A stretch of DNA of 13,583 nt from Kmv42 sp040757455 (GTDB lineage Bacteria > Nitrospirota > Thermodesulfovibrionia > Thermodesulfovibrionales > SM23-35): positions 1 to 13,583 of the forward strand of contig JBFLXE010000070.1 of assembly GCA_040757455.1 (NCBI GenBank), given 5' to 3'. Position numbers and translations under genes: made by a program. The notes under the pieces are model-generated. The model had not been told where the DNA came from. It saw only the letters and a program-made list of their open reading frames with translations, and searched no databases. Positions 5,903-13,078 of this stretch are shown piece by piece; the stretch's first letter is position 1; the number at the start of each line of letters is the position of its first letter.

Positions 5903-6850
5903 CTATTCACTGCTTACAATGGCGAGGGTCGGATTCTGACAACGCTGCATGACTGTCGTGCTCACCCCACCGAGAACAAAGTCCTTCAGAGCGGTGCGTC
6001 CCTTGCGACCGATGATGATCAAATCATAAGCTTCTTCCGCTTCTTTGAGAATCTCTTCGGATGGCTCGCCGACCCTTATTTTGGTTGATACAATTTTTTC
6101 CGTCAGCCCCCCCTTAAGGAATTCCCGTTTTGCATCCTGTAATATCTTTTCTGTCTCTTCGGCGAGGTCTATTCCCTGAAGAAGCCTCGTCTCATAGAAC
6201 GCAAGGTTGACAACCCTGAGCAGGGTGATTTTCGCTATAAAGTCCTTCAATTCCTGCGCGAGAAAAACACCGTGTTTTACTCCCTTCATGGAATACGATG
6301 AGCCATCAACCGGGATGAGAATTCTTGGGATTGGGCATCTTTGGTCAGCATGAAGCCTCTGGCCGACTACATATACGGTCTGCCGCCGCAGAGAATGGAC
6401 GACCTTGTTTGTGACACTTCCCAGAAAAATTCCAGCAATCTCGGAGAGCCCTCTTTTTGCCATGATTATTGTCGAAAAATTTCTGTCATCCGCTATTCTA
6501 ACGATCTCCTTGGCCGGATCCCCATCAGCCACGAGTTTTTCGGTTTTAGGTATTCCGAGTTCTCCTAAAATTCTCTCGGCCTTCTCCAGAGAGGGCATAA
6601 TTTCGGTCTCCACATAGCGCTGCTTATGCCTCTTGAACGTTTCCGACTGTTTTAAAATTTCCGCGCGAAAATCAAAAAATGGTATACGATCCCTCATGTA
6701 ACGGCCTGTTATTACTCTGAGCAGTGAGACCCCTTTCAGTCTTTTGCCCAGGGCCGCTCCGAAATAACCACAGAATCTCACTGCACGCGCTGAGTGTTCG
6801 CTGCCGTCGATGGGAAGCAGTATCTTTAAATCCGTAATACTTTTTTTCAT
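5903..6850 (-). CDS. tandem universal stress protein (two Usp domains)
   Basis: A soluble 315-residue protein with two Usp domains, at about 8-163 and 174-313. Both start with the nucleotide-binding Asp motif (LPIDGSEHS at 12-20, IPVDGSSYS at 179-187). The first domain has the ATP loop KRGLSEIAGIFLGSVTNKV at 132-150; the second has GRKGRTALKDFVLGGVSTTV at 281-300, where the usual GS has become GG, so nucleotide binding may be weaker there. Tandem Usp proteins are generally stress or energy-state binders. It is the first gene of the symporter, small protein, nitroreductase and phosphofructokinase string, and the symporter starts 6 bases after its stop. A Usp beside a transporter often suggests regulation of transport, which is inference. 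The ATG has no good ribosome sequence. It lies 58 bases after thiE; I see no clear terminator there. Confidence 0.92.
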   Translation of the reverse strand: MKKSITDLKILLPIDGSEHSARAVRFCGYFGAALGKRLKGVSLLRVITGRYMRDRIPFFDFRAEILKQSETFKRHKQRYVETEIMPSLEKAERILGELGIPKTEKLVADGDPAKEIVRIADDRNFSTIIMAKRGLSEIAGIFLGSVTNKVVHSLRRQTVYVVGQRLHADQRCPIPRILIPVDGSSYSMKGVKHGVFLAQELKDFIAKITLLRVVNLAFYETRLLQGIDLAEETEKILQDAKREFLKGGLTEKIVSTKIRVGEPSEEILKEAEEAYDLIIIGRKGRTALKDFVLGGVSTTVMQRCQNPTLAIVSSE

Positions 6851-6908
6851 AGGAACTTTCGAGAACCCCGGCAGCGTGTAGCCTCTTGATCCCCGATGAC
6901 AAAGGATC

Positions 6909-7547
6909 TTAACGGCATTTTTCGCGGATAGAATTTAAGATGTGTATAAAATTCCTTGCATTCTGCTCGATATTCCCCTTCAGCATCGCAGAGGCAACTG
7001 CCACTGCATCAACCCTCGTTCCAAGCACTGATCGGATGTTTTCATGATTAATTCCCCCGATCGCAACTATAGGAATGCGTACCTGTTTTCTGATCTGAGT
7101 GAGAATCTCAATACCTTTGGGACTGCCGGCATCCTTTGTCAAGGTGTGAAACACTGGCCCGAAACCAATATAATCGGCCCCTTGTGCCTCTGCCTCCTTC
7201 GCCTGCTCGAGGTCATGCGTGGAGATACCGATAATTTTGTCTTTGCCCAATATTTTTCGGGCATTCTTAAAAGGCAGATCTTCCTGTCCCAGATGGACGC
7301 CGTCTGCGCCTACTGCAGAGGCGATATCAACATGATCATTTACTATGAACAGAGCATCAAATTTTCTCGTGATCCTTCTGAGCTCGACCGATTCTTCATA
7401 AATCGACCTTCTTGATAGATCTTTCTCCCTATATTGCACCCATCTTATCCCGGCCTTGAGAGCCTGCAAAACCATCTCTTTACATGAGAGGTCACATATC
7501 TTACGATCGGTTATGAAGCAAAGACCATCAAGGTGCATATTTCTCAA
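6909..7547 (-). CDS. thiE: thiamine-phosphate synthase
   Basis: Joins hydroxymethylpyrimidine diphosphate and thiazole phosphate to make thiamine phosphate. At 212 residues it is the usual length for this TIM barrel. Motifs are in order: ITDRK (12-16), QYREKD (38-43), VNDHVD (69-74), GVHLGQEDLP (83-92), GFGPVFHTLTKDAG (128-141) and AIGGI (162-166). The usual proline after GPVF is histidine here. The start is a TTG at 7545-7547 that overlaps the accC stop in TTGA; GAGGG (7554-7558) lies 6 bases upstream, better spaced than for the ATG three codons in, at 7536-7538. Coupled translation after accC is likely. No other thiamine gene and no TPP riboswitch is visible, so it seems to ride on the fatty-acid operon. 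Confidence 0.95.
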   Translation of the reverse strand: MRNMHLDGLCFITDRKICDLSCKEMVLQALKAGIRWVQYREKDLSRRSIYEESVELRRITRKFDALFIVNDHVDIASAVGADGVHLGQEDLPFKNARKILGKDKIIGISTHDLEQAKEAEAQGADYIGFGPVFHTLTKDAGSPKGIEILTQIRKQVRIPIVAIGGINHENIRSVLGTRVDAVAVASAMLKGNIEQNARNFIHILNSIREKCR

Positions 7548-8908
7548 ACATTTCCCTCGTTTTTTCTATTCATTTTCTCGAGGAAATTAGTATTAAAATT
7601 TCCACTCACAAAGTCAGGATCGTTCAGGACCTTTTTATGGAACGGGATGGTGGTCTTTACTCCTTCTATTATAAATTCATCCAGCGCCCGCTTCATTTTT
7701 GTAATCGCCTCCGCACGGTTTCTCCCATGGGCGACCAGTTTTGCTATAAGTGAATCGTAATGTGAAGGGATAATATAACCATTATAAATCGCTGTATCGA
7801 CTCTCACGCCCGGACCGCCGGGAAGAGAAAGAAACGTTATTTTCCCCGGCGACGGGATAAATCTTTCCGGATCTTCTGCGTTAATTCTGCATTCAATGGC
7901 ATGGCCTGAAACCCTGATCTGGCTCTGTTTATATTCAAGCGGCAAACCAGAAGCAAGTTTAATCTGTTCCTTTATAATATCTATGCCCGTGACCGCCTCT
8001 GTCACCGGATGCTCCACCTGAACACGGGTATTTATCTCTATAAAATAGATGTTTCCCTTCGGATCTACAATAAATTCAACGGTTCCCACATTGCGGTATT
8101 TAATGGCACGTGCGGCCTTTACTCCAAGATCGCCGATGCGCTTCTTAAACTTCTCTGTCGAAGATAAGGGGGAAGGAGATTCCTCTATGAGTTTCTGATG
8201 CCTCCTCTGTATCGAACAGTCTCTCTCATTGAGGTGTATCGTATTGCCTTTATTGTCCGCCATGATCTGGACTTCAATATGCCTCATTTCTGGAATAAAT
8301 TCTTCGACATAAAGTTCACTGTCTCCAAAAGCGGTCAATGCCTCTCTCTGTGCCATGTAAAAAGCCTGCTCAAGGTCTTTTTCTTCGCTCACAATCTTCA
8401 TTCCATGCCCGCCTCCGCCCGCGGATGCCTTGAGAACTATGGGGAATCCTATTTTTTTTGCAATCTTCATTGCGATTTCTTCATTCACAACAGGACCGTC
8501 ACTGCCGGGAACAACCGGCACACCTTTTCTTTTCATGGTTTGTCTTGCCCTGGCCTTGTCCCCGCCGAGCCTTATATTTTCAGGAGAGGGACCGATAAAC
8601 GTGATGCCTGAAGTGACACATGCCTCGGCAAAATGATGATTTTCAGATAAGAACCCGTAGCCCGGATGTATCGCATCCGAATCCGTAATTTCGGCAGCAC
8701 TCAGTATCGCGGGAATATTGAGATAACTCTGGCTTGCGCTGGCGGGCCCGATACAAACCGATTCGTCCGCCAGTCGGACATGGAGTGATTCTTTATCAGC
8801 CTCGGAATATACAGCAACCGTACCGATACCCAGTTCCTTGCAGGCCCTGTTGATCCTTACCGCAATCTCGCCGCGATTCGCAATCAAAACTTTCTTGAAT
8901 AGTTTCAT
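7544..8908 (-). CDS. accC: biotin carboxylase subunit of acetyl-CoA carboxylase
   Basis: Carboxylates the biotin of BCCP with ATP and bicarbonate, the first half of malonyl-CoA formation. The 454 residues match AccC (449 in E. coli). The N-terminal domain opens KKVLIANRGEIAVRI (5-19); ATP-grasp lysines fit Lys118 and Lys160; RHIEVQ at 209-214, the ERDCSIQRRHQKLIEESPS block (228-246) and EINTRVQVEH (291-300) carry the metal, bicarbonate and catalytic residues. The glycine-rich lid reads GGGGHGM (164-170), with histidine where arginine is usual. It starts 76 bases after accB, with no clear ribosome sequence before its ATG. That gap has only a weak hairpin (8919-8940). The protein is too short to be a biotin-fused pyruvate carboxylase subunit with its own carrier; pyruvate or propionyl carboxylase use cannot be excluded, but the accB neighbour favours AccC. 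Confidence 0.95.
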   Translation of the reverse strand: MKLFKKVLIANRGEIAVRINRACKELGIGTVAVYSEADKESLHVRLADESVCIGPASASQSYLNIPAILSAAEITDSDAIHPGYGFLSENHHFAEACVTSGITFIGPSPENIRLGGDKARARQTMKRKGVPVVPGSDGPVVNEEIAMKIAKKIGFPIVLKASAGGGGHGMKIVSEEKDLEQAFYMAQREALTAFGDSELYVEEFIPEMRHIEVQIMADNKGNTIHLNERDCSIQRRHQKLIEESPSPLSSTEKFKKRIGDLGVKAARAIKYRNVGTVEFIVDPKGNIYFIEINTRVQVEHPVTEAVTGIDIIKEQIKLASGLPLEYKQSQIRVSGHAIECRINAEDPERFIPSPGKITFLSLPGGPGVRVDTAIYNGYIIPSHYDSLIAKLVAHGRNRAEAITKMKRALDEFIIEGVKTTIPFHKKVLNDPDFVSGNFNTNFLEKMNRKNEGNV

Positions 8909-8984
8909 AATTTTTTAGGCCAGGCAACGCTCCAGCTGGCAGCTAAACCGAAATCTCAGTCTGACGCTCCGGGCTGTTAACATC

Positions 8985-9422
8985 TTATTGGGTGGGTTCA
9001 ATTAGAAATAGCGGTTCACCATATTCGACAGGTTGCCCATTCTCAATAAGTATTTTCACGACAATTCCCTCGATATCGCTTTCTATTTCGTTCATCAGTT
9101 TCATCGCTTCAACGATGCATAAAACTTGTCCCTTCGAAACTTTTGAACCCACCTCCACAAAAGGATTTGCATCAGGAGCGGGTGCCCTATAGAACGTCCC
9201 AACAATCGGAGAGGTAACTGTCACGAGCCTCTGGGTTTCCTCTTCCGTTTCTGCCAATACTCTCTTTTCTATTCCTGAAGACCTGTAACCGGTTACCTCA
9301 AAGGAGGACAGGAGTTTCTCGCGTTTGATCTTTATCTTTGTCCCGTCCTTCTCTATATGCACTTCGGTTATATCAGTCTCCTTCAGAAGTTCGATGAGAT
9401 TCTTGATATCTTCCAGTTCCAT
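8985..9422 (-). CDS. accB: biotin carboxyl carrier protein of acetyl-CoA carboxylase
   Basis: Carries biotin between biotin carboxylase and the carboxyltransferase. At 145 residues it has the normal AccB layout: an N-terminal helix-rich segment (1-40), a flexible linker (about 41-68) and a biotinyl domain (69-143). The target motif EAMKLM is at 105-110, so Lys108 is biotinylated by BirA. The thumb-type loop with YRAPAPDANPFVEVG at 78-92 is typical of bacterial AccB. Its ATG overlaps the efp stop by one base (TAATG at 9420-9424), and AAAGGGTGAG just upstream serves as ribosome site. The linker is short and charged rather than Ala/Pro-rich. Carboxyltransferase genes accA and accD are not in the window. 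Confidence 0.97.
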   Translation of the reverse strand: MELEDIKNLIELLKETDITEVHIEKDGTKIKIKREKLLSSFEVTGYRSSGIEKRVLAETEEETQRLVTVTSPIVGTFYRAPAPDANPFVEVGSKVSKGQVLCIVEAMKLMNEIESDIEGIVVKILIENGQPVEYGEPLFLIEPTQ

Positions 9423-9985
9423 TATCTCACCCTTTCTATGTACTCCGATGTTCTCGTGTCAATTTTTATTGTATCTCCCTCATTTATGTGAAAAGGGACT
9501 TTTACCACAGCCCCTGTTTCTAATGTTGCAGGTTTCCCGCCACCCGAAGCCGTATCTCCCTTAAAACCTGCGGGATCTGTTTTCACAACCACAAGCTCCA
9601 CAAAAGTTGGAACCTCAACACTTATAGGAGCATTTTTATGATATAGGATCTTGACGGACATGTTTTCTTTGAGAAACTTCTTTGCTTCACCGAGTTGAGA
9701 TGGTGTGAGAGGCACCTGTTCATAAGTCTCCATGTCCATGAAGTAGTGTAAATCATTCTGACTGTACAAATACTGCATTTCTTTTTCCTCCAGGCGAGGG
9801 GACTCCAATTTCTCCCCGGACCTAAAGGTCTCCTCAAGAACAGCGCCTGTTTTCAGATTTTTCAATTTCGTTCTGACAATGGCTCCGCCCCGACCCATCT
9901 TGACGTGCTGAAAATCGATTATCTCGCAGGGTTCCCCTTTATATTCGACTTTCAGACCTTTTCTGAAATCACTCGTCAAGATCAA
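9422..9985 (-). CDS. efp: translation elongation factor P
   Basis: Rescues ribosomes stalled at proline runs. The 187 residues cover the three beta domains, with the family signature near the C-terminus (KIDTRTSEYIERVR at 174-187). The modified loop of domain I reads VKMGRGGAIVRTK (28-40), so the residue equivalent to E. coli Lys34 is Arg32. Arginine there is known in rhamnosylated EF-P, though the loop here does not resemble the Pseudomonas type. The start is a TTG (9983-9985), chosen because a near-perfect AAGGAGG (9994-10000) lies 8 bases upstream and the next in-frame TTG is two codons in. It leads the efp-accB-accC-thiE set and is probably transcribed from the AT-rich gap before it. Confidence 0.96.
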   Translation of the reverse strand: MILTSDFRKGLKVEYKGEPCEIIDFQHVKMGRGGAIVRTKLKNLKTGAVLEETFRSGEKLESPRLEEKEMQYLYSQNDLHYFMDMETYEQVPLTPSQLGEAKKFLKENMSVKILYHKNAPISVEVPTFVELVVVKTDPAGFKGDTASGGGKPATLETGAVVKVPFHINEGDTIKIDTRTSEYIERVR

Positions 9986-9993
9986 ACGTTTAT

Positions 9994-10042
9994 CCTCCTT
10001 TAAAAATGTAATATTTTAAGTATTCCGTTCAATTTTTTCCAA
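9994..10042 (-). promoter_or_regulatory. efp ribosome site and possible promoter of efp-accB-accC-thiE
   Basis: AAGGAGG at 9994-10000 supports the TTG start of efp. Upstream, a -35-like TTGGAA (10037-10042) and a -10-like TAAAAT (10013-10018) are 18 bases apart. The 128-base gap is very AT-rich and also holds a 10-base palindrome ATATGCATAT (10066-10075). No terminator-like hairpin with a T-run follows the aminopeptidase gene. The promoter boxes are imperfect, so only the ribosome site is firm. Confidence 0.4.
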
Positions 10043-10113
10043 TAATCCTCTATATGTATTTATTCATATGCATATATATATTTATTTTTTAGAAAACTAA
10101 TAGAATGCCCATC

Positions 10114-11190
10114 TCACACGATTTCCAATTCTTTTGGCAAAGAAGTTAGAATGTCACATTTTTTTTCTCCCACCCTCACGACATCCTCAATTCTCACGCC
10201 GCCCAGTCCGGGAATATAAATACCCGGCTCTATCGTGAATACCATATTCTCTTTGAGAGTTTCTCTCTTATTCCAGGTGATGCGCGGAGATTCATGAACC
10301 TGAAGCCCGATACCGTGGCCTGTTCCATGACCAAAGAATTCACCGTATCCAGCCTTTTTAATGAGGCCTCTCGCATAAGAATCTATCTCATTTGATTTTA
10401 TTTCTGGAACAATTTTGGAAATCGCCCTCTTATTTGCCTTGAGGACAACATCATAGATTTCTTTCTTTTTTTTGAGGTTATCGCCTTTAATCAGTATGGT
10501 TCTTGTCATATCCGAAAAATAGCCATCGGCTTCTGCACCCCAGTCGATTATAACCAGGTCGCCGGGATTTATTTTTTTCTCTGTCGGTCTAGCATGAGGC
10601 ATGGCAGAATTGGCGCCAGATGCCACGATTATATCGAAAGGAATATGCCCGGAGCCATTTTTCTTCAATTTCTCTTCAAGTCTCAGTGCTACTGAACACT
10701 CTCTCACACCCCTTTTTATAAAAGGCTTTACTTCATGAAATGACCTTTCTGCGCGTCTTATTGCCTCCCTGATTGCGCGTATTTCTTCTGTATCCTTGAT
10801 TTCTCTTAATTTTTCCACCAGCCCGTTAAAGGCATGCAGGTGCAATCTGGTAACACGCAATTTGTTATAGAAGTGATAGGAGAGAGAAGATTCGAATCCA
10901 AGCCTGCGGATACCGCTTTTTTGTGAGAGCTCCTCGATTATCTTGATTCTGTTACCTTTTTCCACAACAATCTCCCAATCTTTCACCTCTTTTTCCGCCT
11001 GTTCCTTATATCGAAAGTCGGTCACGAAAAAATTCCTTTTTATTGTTGTCAAAAGAAATCCTGACGAACCGGAGAAACCGGTGAGATAGCGAATGTTTTG
11101 GAGATTGAAGACAAGAAATCCTCCGGCCTTTTTCCTGAAAGAGTCTCTTAGTTTTTCAAGCCTCGGGGCATAAATATCCGGTGTTTTCAT
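10114..11190 (-). CDS. M24 metallopeptidase, Xaa-Pro aminopeptidase/dipeptidase type
   Basis: Cleaves the bond between an N-terminal residue and proline. The 358-residue protein has a creatinase-like N-terminal domain (about 8-125) and a pita-bread catalytic domain (130-355). Metal ligands, numbered from the ATG at 11188-11190, fit Asp216 and Asp227 (in IIDWGAEADGYFSDMTRT), His292 (GTGHGIG), Glu321 (TIEPG) and Glu335 (RIEDVV). The length matches the short PepP/PepQ-like enzymes often found beside efp and aroQ in bacteria. A TTG directly before this ATG is an alternative start that adds one residue. The start is 14 bases after the aroQ stop, and no clear ribosome sequence is seen. Cytoplasmic, as there is no signal peptide. 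Pairing a proline-specific peptidase with EF-P is a common arrangement. Confidence 0.93.
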   Translation of the reverse strand: MKTPDIYAPRLEKLRDSFRKKAGGFLVFNLQNIRYLTGFSGSSGFLLTTIKRNFFVTDFRYKEQAEKEVKDWEIVVEKGNRIKIIEELSQKSGIRRLGFESSLSYHFYNKLRVTRLHLHAFNGLVEKLREIKDTEEIRAIREAIRRAERSFHEVKPFIKRGVRECSVALRLEEKLKKNGSGHIPFDIIVASGANSAMPHARPTEKKINPGDLVIIDWGAEADGYFSDMTRTILIKGDNLKKKKEIYDVVLKANKRAISKIVPEIKSNEIDSYARGLIKKAGYGEFFGHGTGHGIGLQVHESPRITWNKRETLKENMVFTIEPGIYIPGLGGVRIEDVVRVGEKKCDILTSLPKELEIV

Positions 11191-11204
11191 CAATAGATTT
11201 AGGA

Positions 11205-11639
11205 TTAAACAGAACCCGAAAGAATACTCTTTACGGCGCGTAAAGCGAGAAGGTAGCTCTCGGACCCAAAGCCACTGATCTGGCCGATCGAGACTTCGGC
11301 GATAAAAGATTTTTTCCTGAATTCTTCCCTCTTATAGATATTGGACAAATGTACCTCGACAGCGGGTTTGCCGACTGCGGCTATCGCATCCCTGATGGCT
11401 ATGCTCGTATGCGTATAAGCAGCCGGATTTATTATAAGCGCATCATACTTTTCCTTCTGAATCACTCCTACTATTTCTCCTTCGCTATTAAGCTGTAACA
11501 TCGTAACATCCATACCGAGTTCCGAGGCAAGTGATAATATCTCTTTATTAATTTCCTCGAGAGATTTTGCGCCGTATACGCTTATCTCTCTTCTGCCGAG
11601 CAGATTGAGGTTAGGACCGTGGATGACCAGGACTTTCAT
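11205..11639 (-). CDS. aroQ: 3-dehydroquinate dehydratase, type II
   Basis: Third step of the shikimate pathway, dehydrating 3-dehydroquinate to 3-dehydroshikimate. The 144 residues are standard for the type II dodecameric enzyme. GPNLNLLG is at 8-15; the flexible active-site lid has Arg17 and the catalytic Tyr22 (VYG at 21-23); NPAAYTHTS is at 71-79; VEVHLSN with the catalytic His97 is at 94-100; Arg104 and Arg108 follow; IGQISGFG is at 118-125. The lid reads RREISVYG where REPEIYG is usual, a small change that keeps the key residues. It begins 15 bases after the roadblock protein stop and is followed by the M24 peptidase. No ribosome sequence is clear, so it may depend on coupling. Confidence 0.97.
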   Translation of the reverse strand: MKVLVIHGPNLNLLGRREISVYGAKSLEEINKEILSLASELGMDVTMLQLNSEGEIVGVIQKEKYDALIINPAAYTHTSIAIRDAIAAVGKPAVEVHLSNIYKREEFRKKSFIAEVSIGQISGFGSESYLLALRAVKSILSGSV

Positions 11640-11654
11640 ATTGTTGCCGGCGGA

Positions 11655-12011
11655 TCAGAATTCGCTTTCTAATTTAGGGACGGCTGTCTTGAGAATGAAT
11701 CTTCCTTTACCATAATTACCTTCAGGTCTGATCACGAGAGCAAGATAGTAATCGGAGTTTATCTTTCTCATTATAATGCCGCATCTGTCTGATATTATCG
11801 AGAATTCCCTGGCTTCGCCGAGGCCGAGATTTTCTGCCGCCAATCCGATGTCTTTAATCATTGCAGACGCCTCGGCACTGAGACCCGTCAGGTCAACAAG
11901 TCTTTCGGGCGCATATTCTTGAACCGATATTCCGTCTGCGCCTATTACCATAGCCGAGACAGCACCGTCTACTCTATCCACCGTCTCCTTAAGAACTTCC
12001 AAAAAACTCAT
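11655..12011 (-). CDS. roadblock/LC7-domain protein (MglB-like)
   Basis: A small 118-residue cytoplasmic protein that is one complete roadblock/LC7 domain. The pattern is an opening helix (FLEVLKETVDRVDG at 3-16), strands AVSAMVIGADGISVQEY (17-33), a long helix with the Ala-rich stretch at 43-61, and two closing strands (EFSIISDRCGIIMRKI; YYLALVIRP). Bacterial members often act as dimers that stimulate or scaffold Ras-like GTPases such as MglA; no GTPase is seen here. The ATG at 12009-12011 is preferred, with AAAGG just upstream; a TTG at 12033-12035 would add eight residues. It overlaps the 3' end of the TPR gene by 23 bases, so coupled translation and joint function are likely. Its function in this position is not known to me. 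Confidence 0.88.
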   Translation of the reverse strand: MSFLEVLKETVDRVDGAVSAMVIGADGISVQEYAPERLVDLTGLSAEASAMIKDIGLAAENLGLGEAREFSIISDRCGIIMRKINSDYYLALVIRPEGNYGKGRFILKTAVPKLESEF

Positions 12012-13041
12012 CGCGCCTTTTTTTGAAGCCCTCAAGCAATTGTTCGAGTCTCGAAATCAGTTCTTCCTTGTCCTTACCCAGAAGTCTTAGAAGGGCCTTT
12101 AATTCTTCAATGCGCTGAAGTACATGTTTGTTGCCAGGTTCTCGGGAGATCAGCTTCGTGTAAACGTTCATTGCTTCTGAGTATCTATCTTCGAGGATGT
12201 ACTGATCCGCATCGGCTATGCTCAAAGCCGTTTTGGACTCCCGTACCTCCTCGATTGAGGCAAATGCCTCTGACACCGCTTCTTCAAAAGATTCTTCTGC
12301 TGTTTCCTCTTCTGTTATTGCATGAGCTTCTATGACCGCCTCTTCCTCCCCTTCGATTTCTGAACCCATATCAGCCGCTTCCCATTCTTTCAAGTCTTCT
12401 TCGGGAACGGAGAGGTCCGGTAAAACCTCTTCCTCGGCCTCCTCATATGTCTCCGGTATCGTTTCTTCTTGTTGTGGTACCTGAACTTCCTCCGCTACTT
12501 CAGATGACACCCATGATTCAGTATTTTCACTGACTGATATTTCAGCTAATTCTTCAAGTTCCTCTGCCTCTTCTGCTGCTTCCGCCGGGATCTCTTCGAG
12601 TATCTCTATGCCCTCTTCTGATACAGGCTGGGGTGGTTTTCCGGTTGATTCTATTTTTGCTAGATTTGTTAAAGCCCACTCATCCGTGGGGTTGAGCTGA
12701 AGAACTGCCTTAAATTCCTCTATTGATCTATCTCTTTCTCCCGTATCCCTGTAAATCTCAGCAAGCTTTTTGTGAGCATATAAATTATCGGGTATTATGT
12801 TCACAACTTTTTCGAATTCATTTTTCGCCTGATCAAACATTCCTCTTTCCATATAAATCTTACCGAGGGAAACGCGGGCGCTTAAATATCCGGGGTGTCT
12901 GTCGAGGCCATTGATCAGAATATCAATTGCTTCATCGTACATTCCTGCTTTTTTATATTCTTCGGCGAGGGGCACAAAGAGTTTGGAAGCCGGGTCTTTA
13001 CTGACTTTTTCTTTCAGTCTCTCAATATCCTCAAGCGCCAT
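11989..13041 (-). CDS. acidic TPR-repeat protein, function unknown
   Basis: A 350-residue soluble protein in three parts. Residues 18-119 hold three TPR units (for example EAIDILINGLDRHPG, QAKNEFEKVVNIIPD and SIEEFKAVLQLNPTD). Residues 140-268 are a long Glu/Ala/Val-rich low-complexity acidic linker. Residues 272-305 form another TPR-like hairpin (YSEAMNVYTKLISREPGN), followed by a charged helix to about 345 that may form a coiled coil. No signal peptide or membrane helix is seen. TPRs suggest protein binding; the direct overlap with the roadblock gene makes that product the first candidate partner. The ATG at 13039-13041 lies 37 bases after the coaBC stop, but no ribosome sequence is clear; in-frame starts at 13116 (ATG) and 13122 (TTG) would overlap coaBC and add an unconserved-looking Phe-rich leader. 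Confidence 0.8.
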   Translation of the reverse strand: MALEDIERLKEKVSKDPASKLFVPLAEEYKKAGMYDEAIDILINGLDRHPGYLSARVSLGKIYMERGMFDQAKNEFEKVVNIIPDNLYAHKKLAEIYRDTGERDRSIEEFKAVLQLNPTDEWALTNLAKIESTGKPPQPVSEEGIEILEEIPAEAAEEAEELEELAEISVSENTESWVSSEVAEEVQVPQQEETIPETYEEAEEEVLPDLSVPEEDLKEWEAADMGSEIEGEEEAVIEAHAITEEETAEESFEEAVSEAFASIEEVRESKTALSIADADQYILEDRYSEAMNVYTKLISREPGNKHVLQRIEELKALLRLLGKDKEELISRLEQLLEGFKKRRDEFFGSS

Positions 13042-13078
13042 TTTATGCACAAAATTTTCAACGAAATCGAAGAAAAAG

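Noticed and set aside
8919..8940. GCCAG/CTGGC hairpin between accB and accC as a terminator
   Set aside because: The stem is only 5 pairs with a 12-base loop, and on the transcribed strand it is followed by an A-run, not a T-run.
10066..10075. ATATGCATAT palindrome in the gap before efp as an operator
   Set aside because: It lies in a very AT-rich stretch where such short palindromes are expected by chance, and it is upstream of the only promoter candidate.
12012..12035. TTG start adding eight residues to the roadblock protein
   Set aside because: The inner ATG has a purine-rich ribosome sequence and gives an N-terminus that begins at the domain's first helix.
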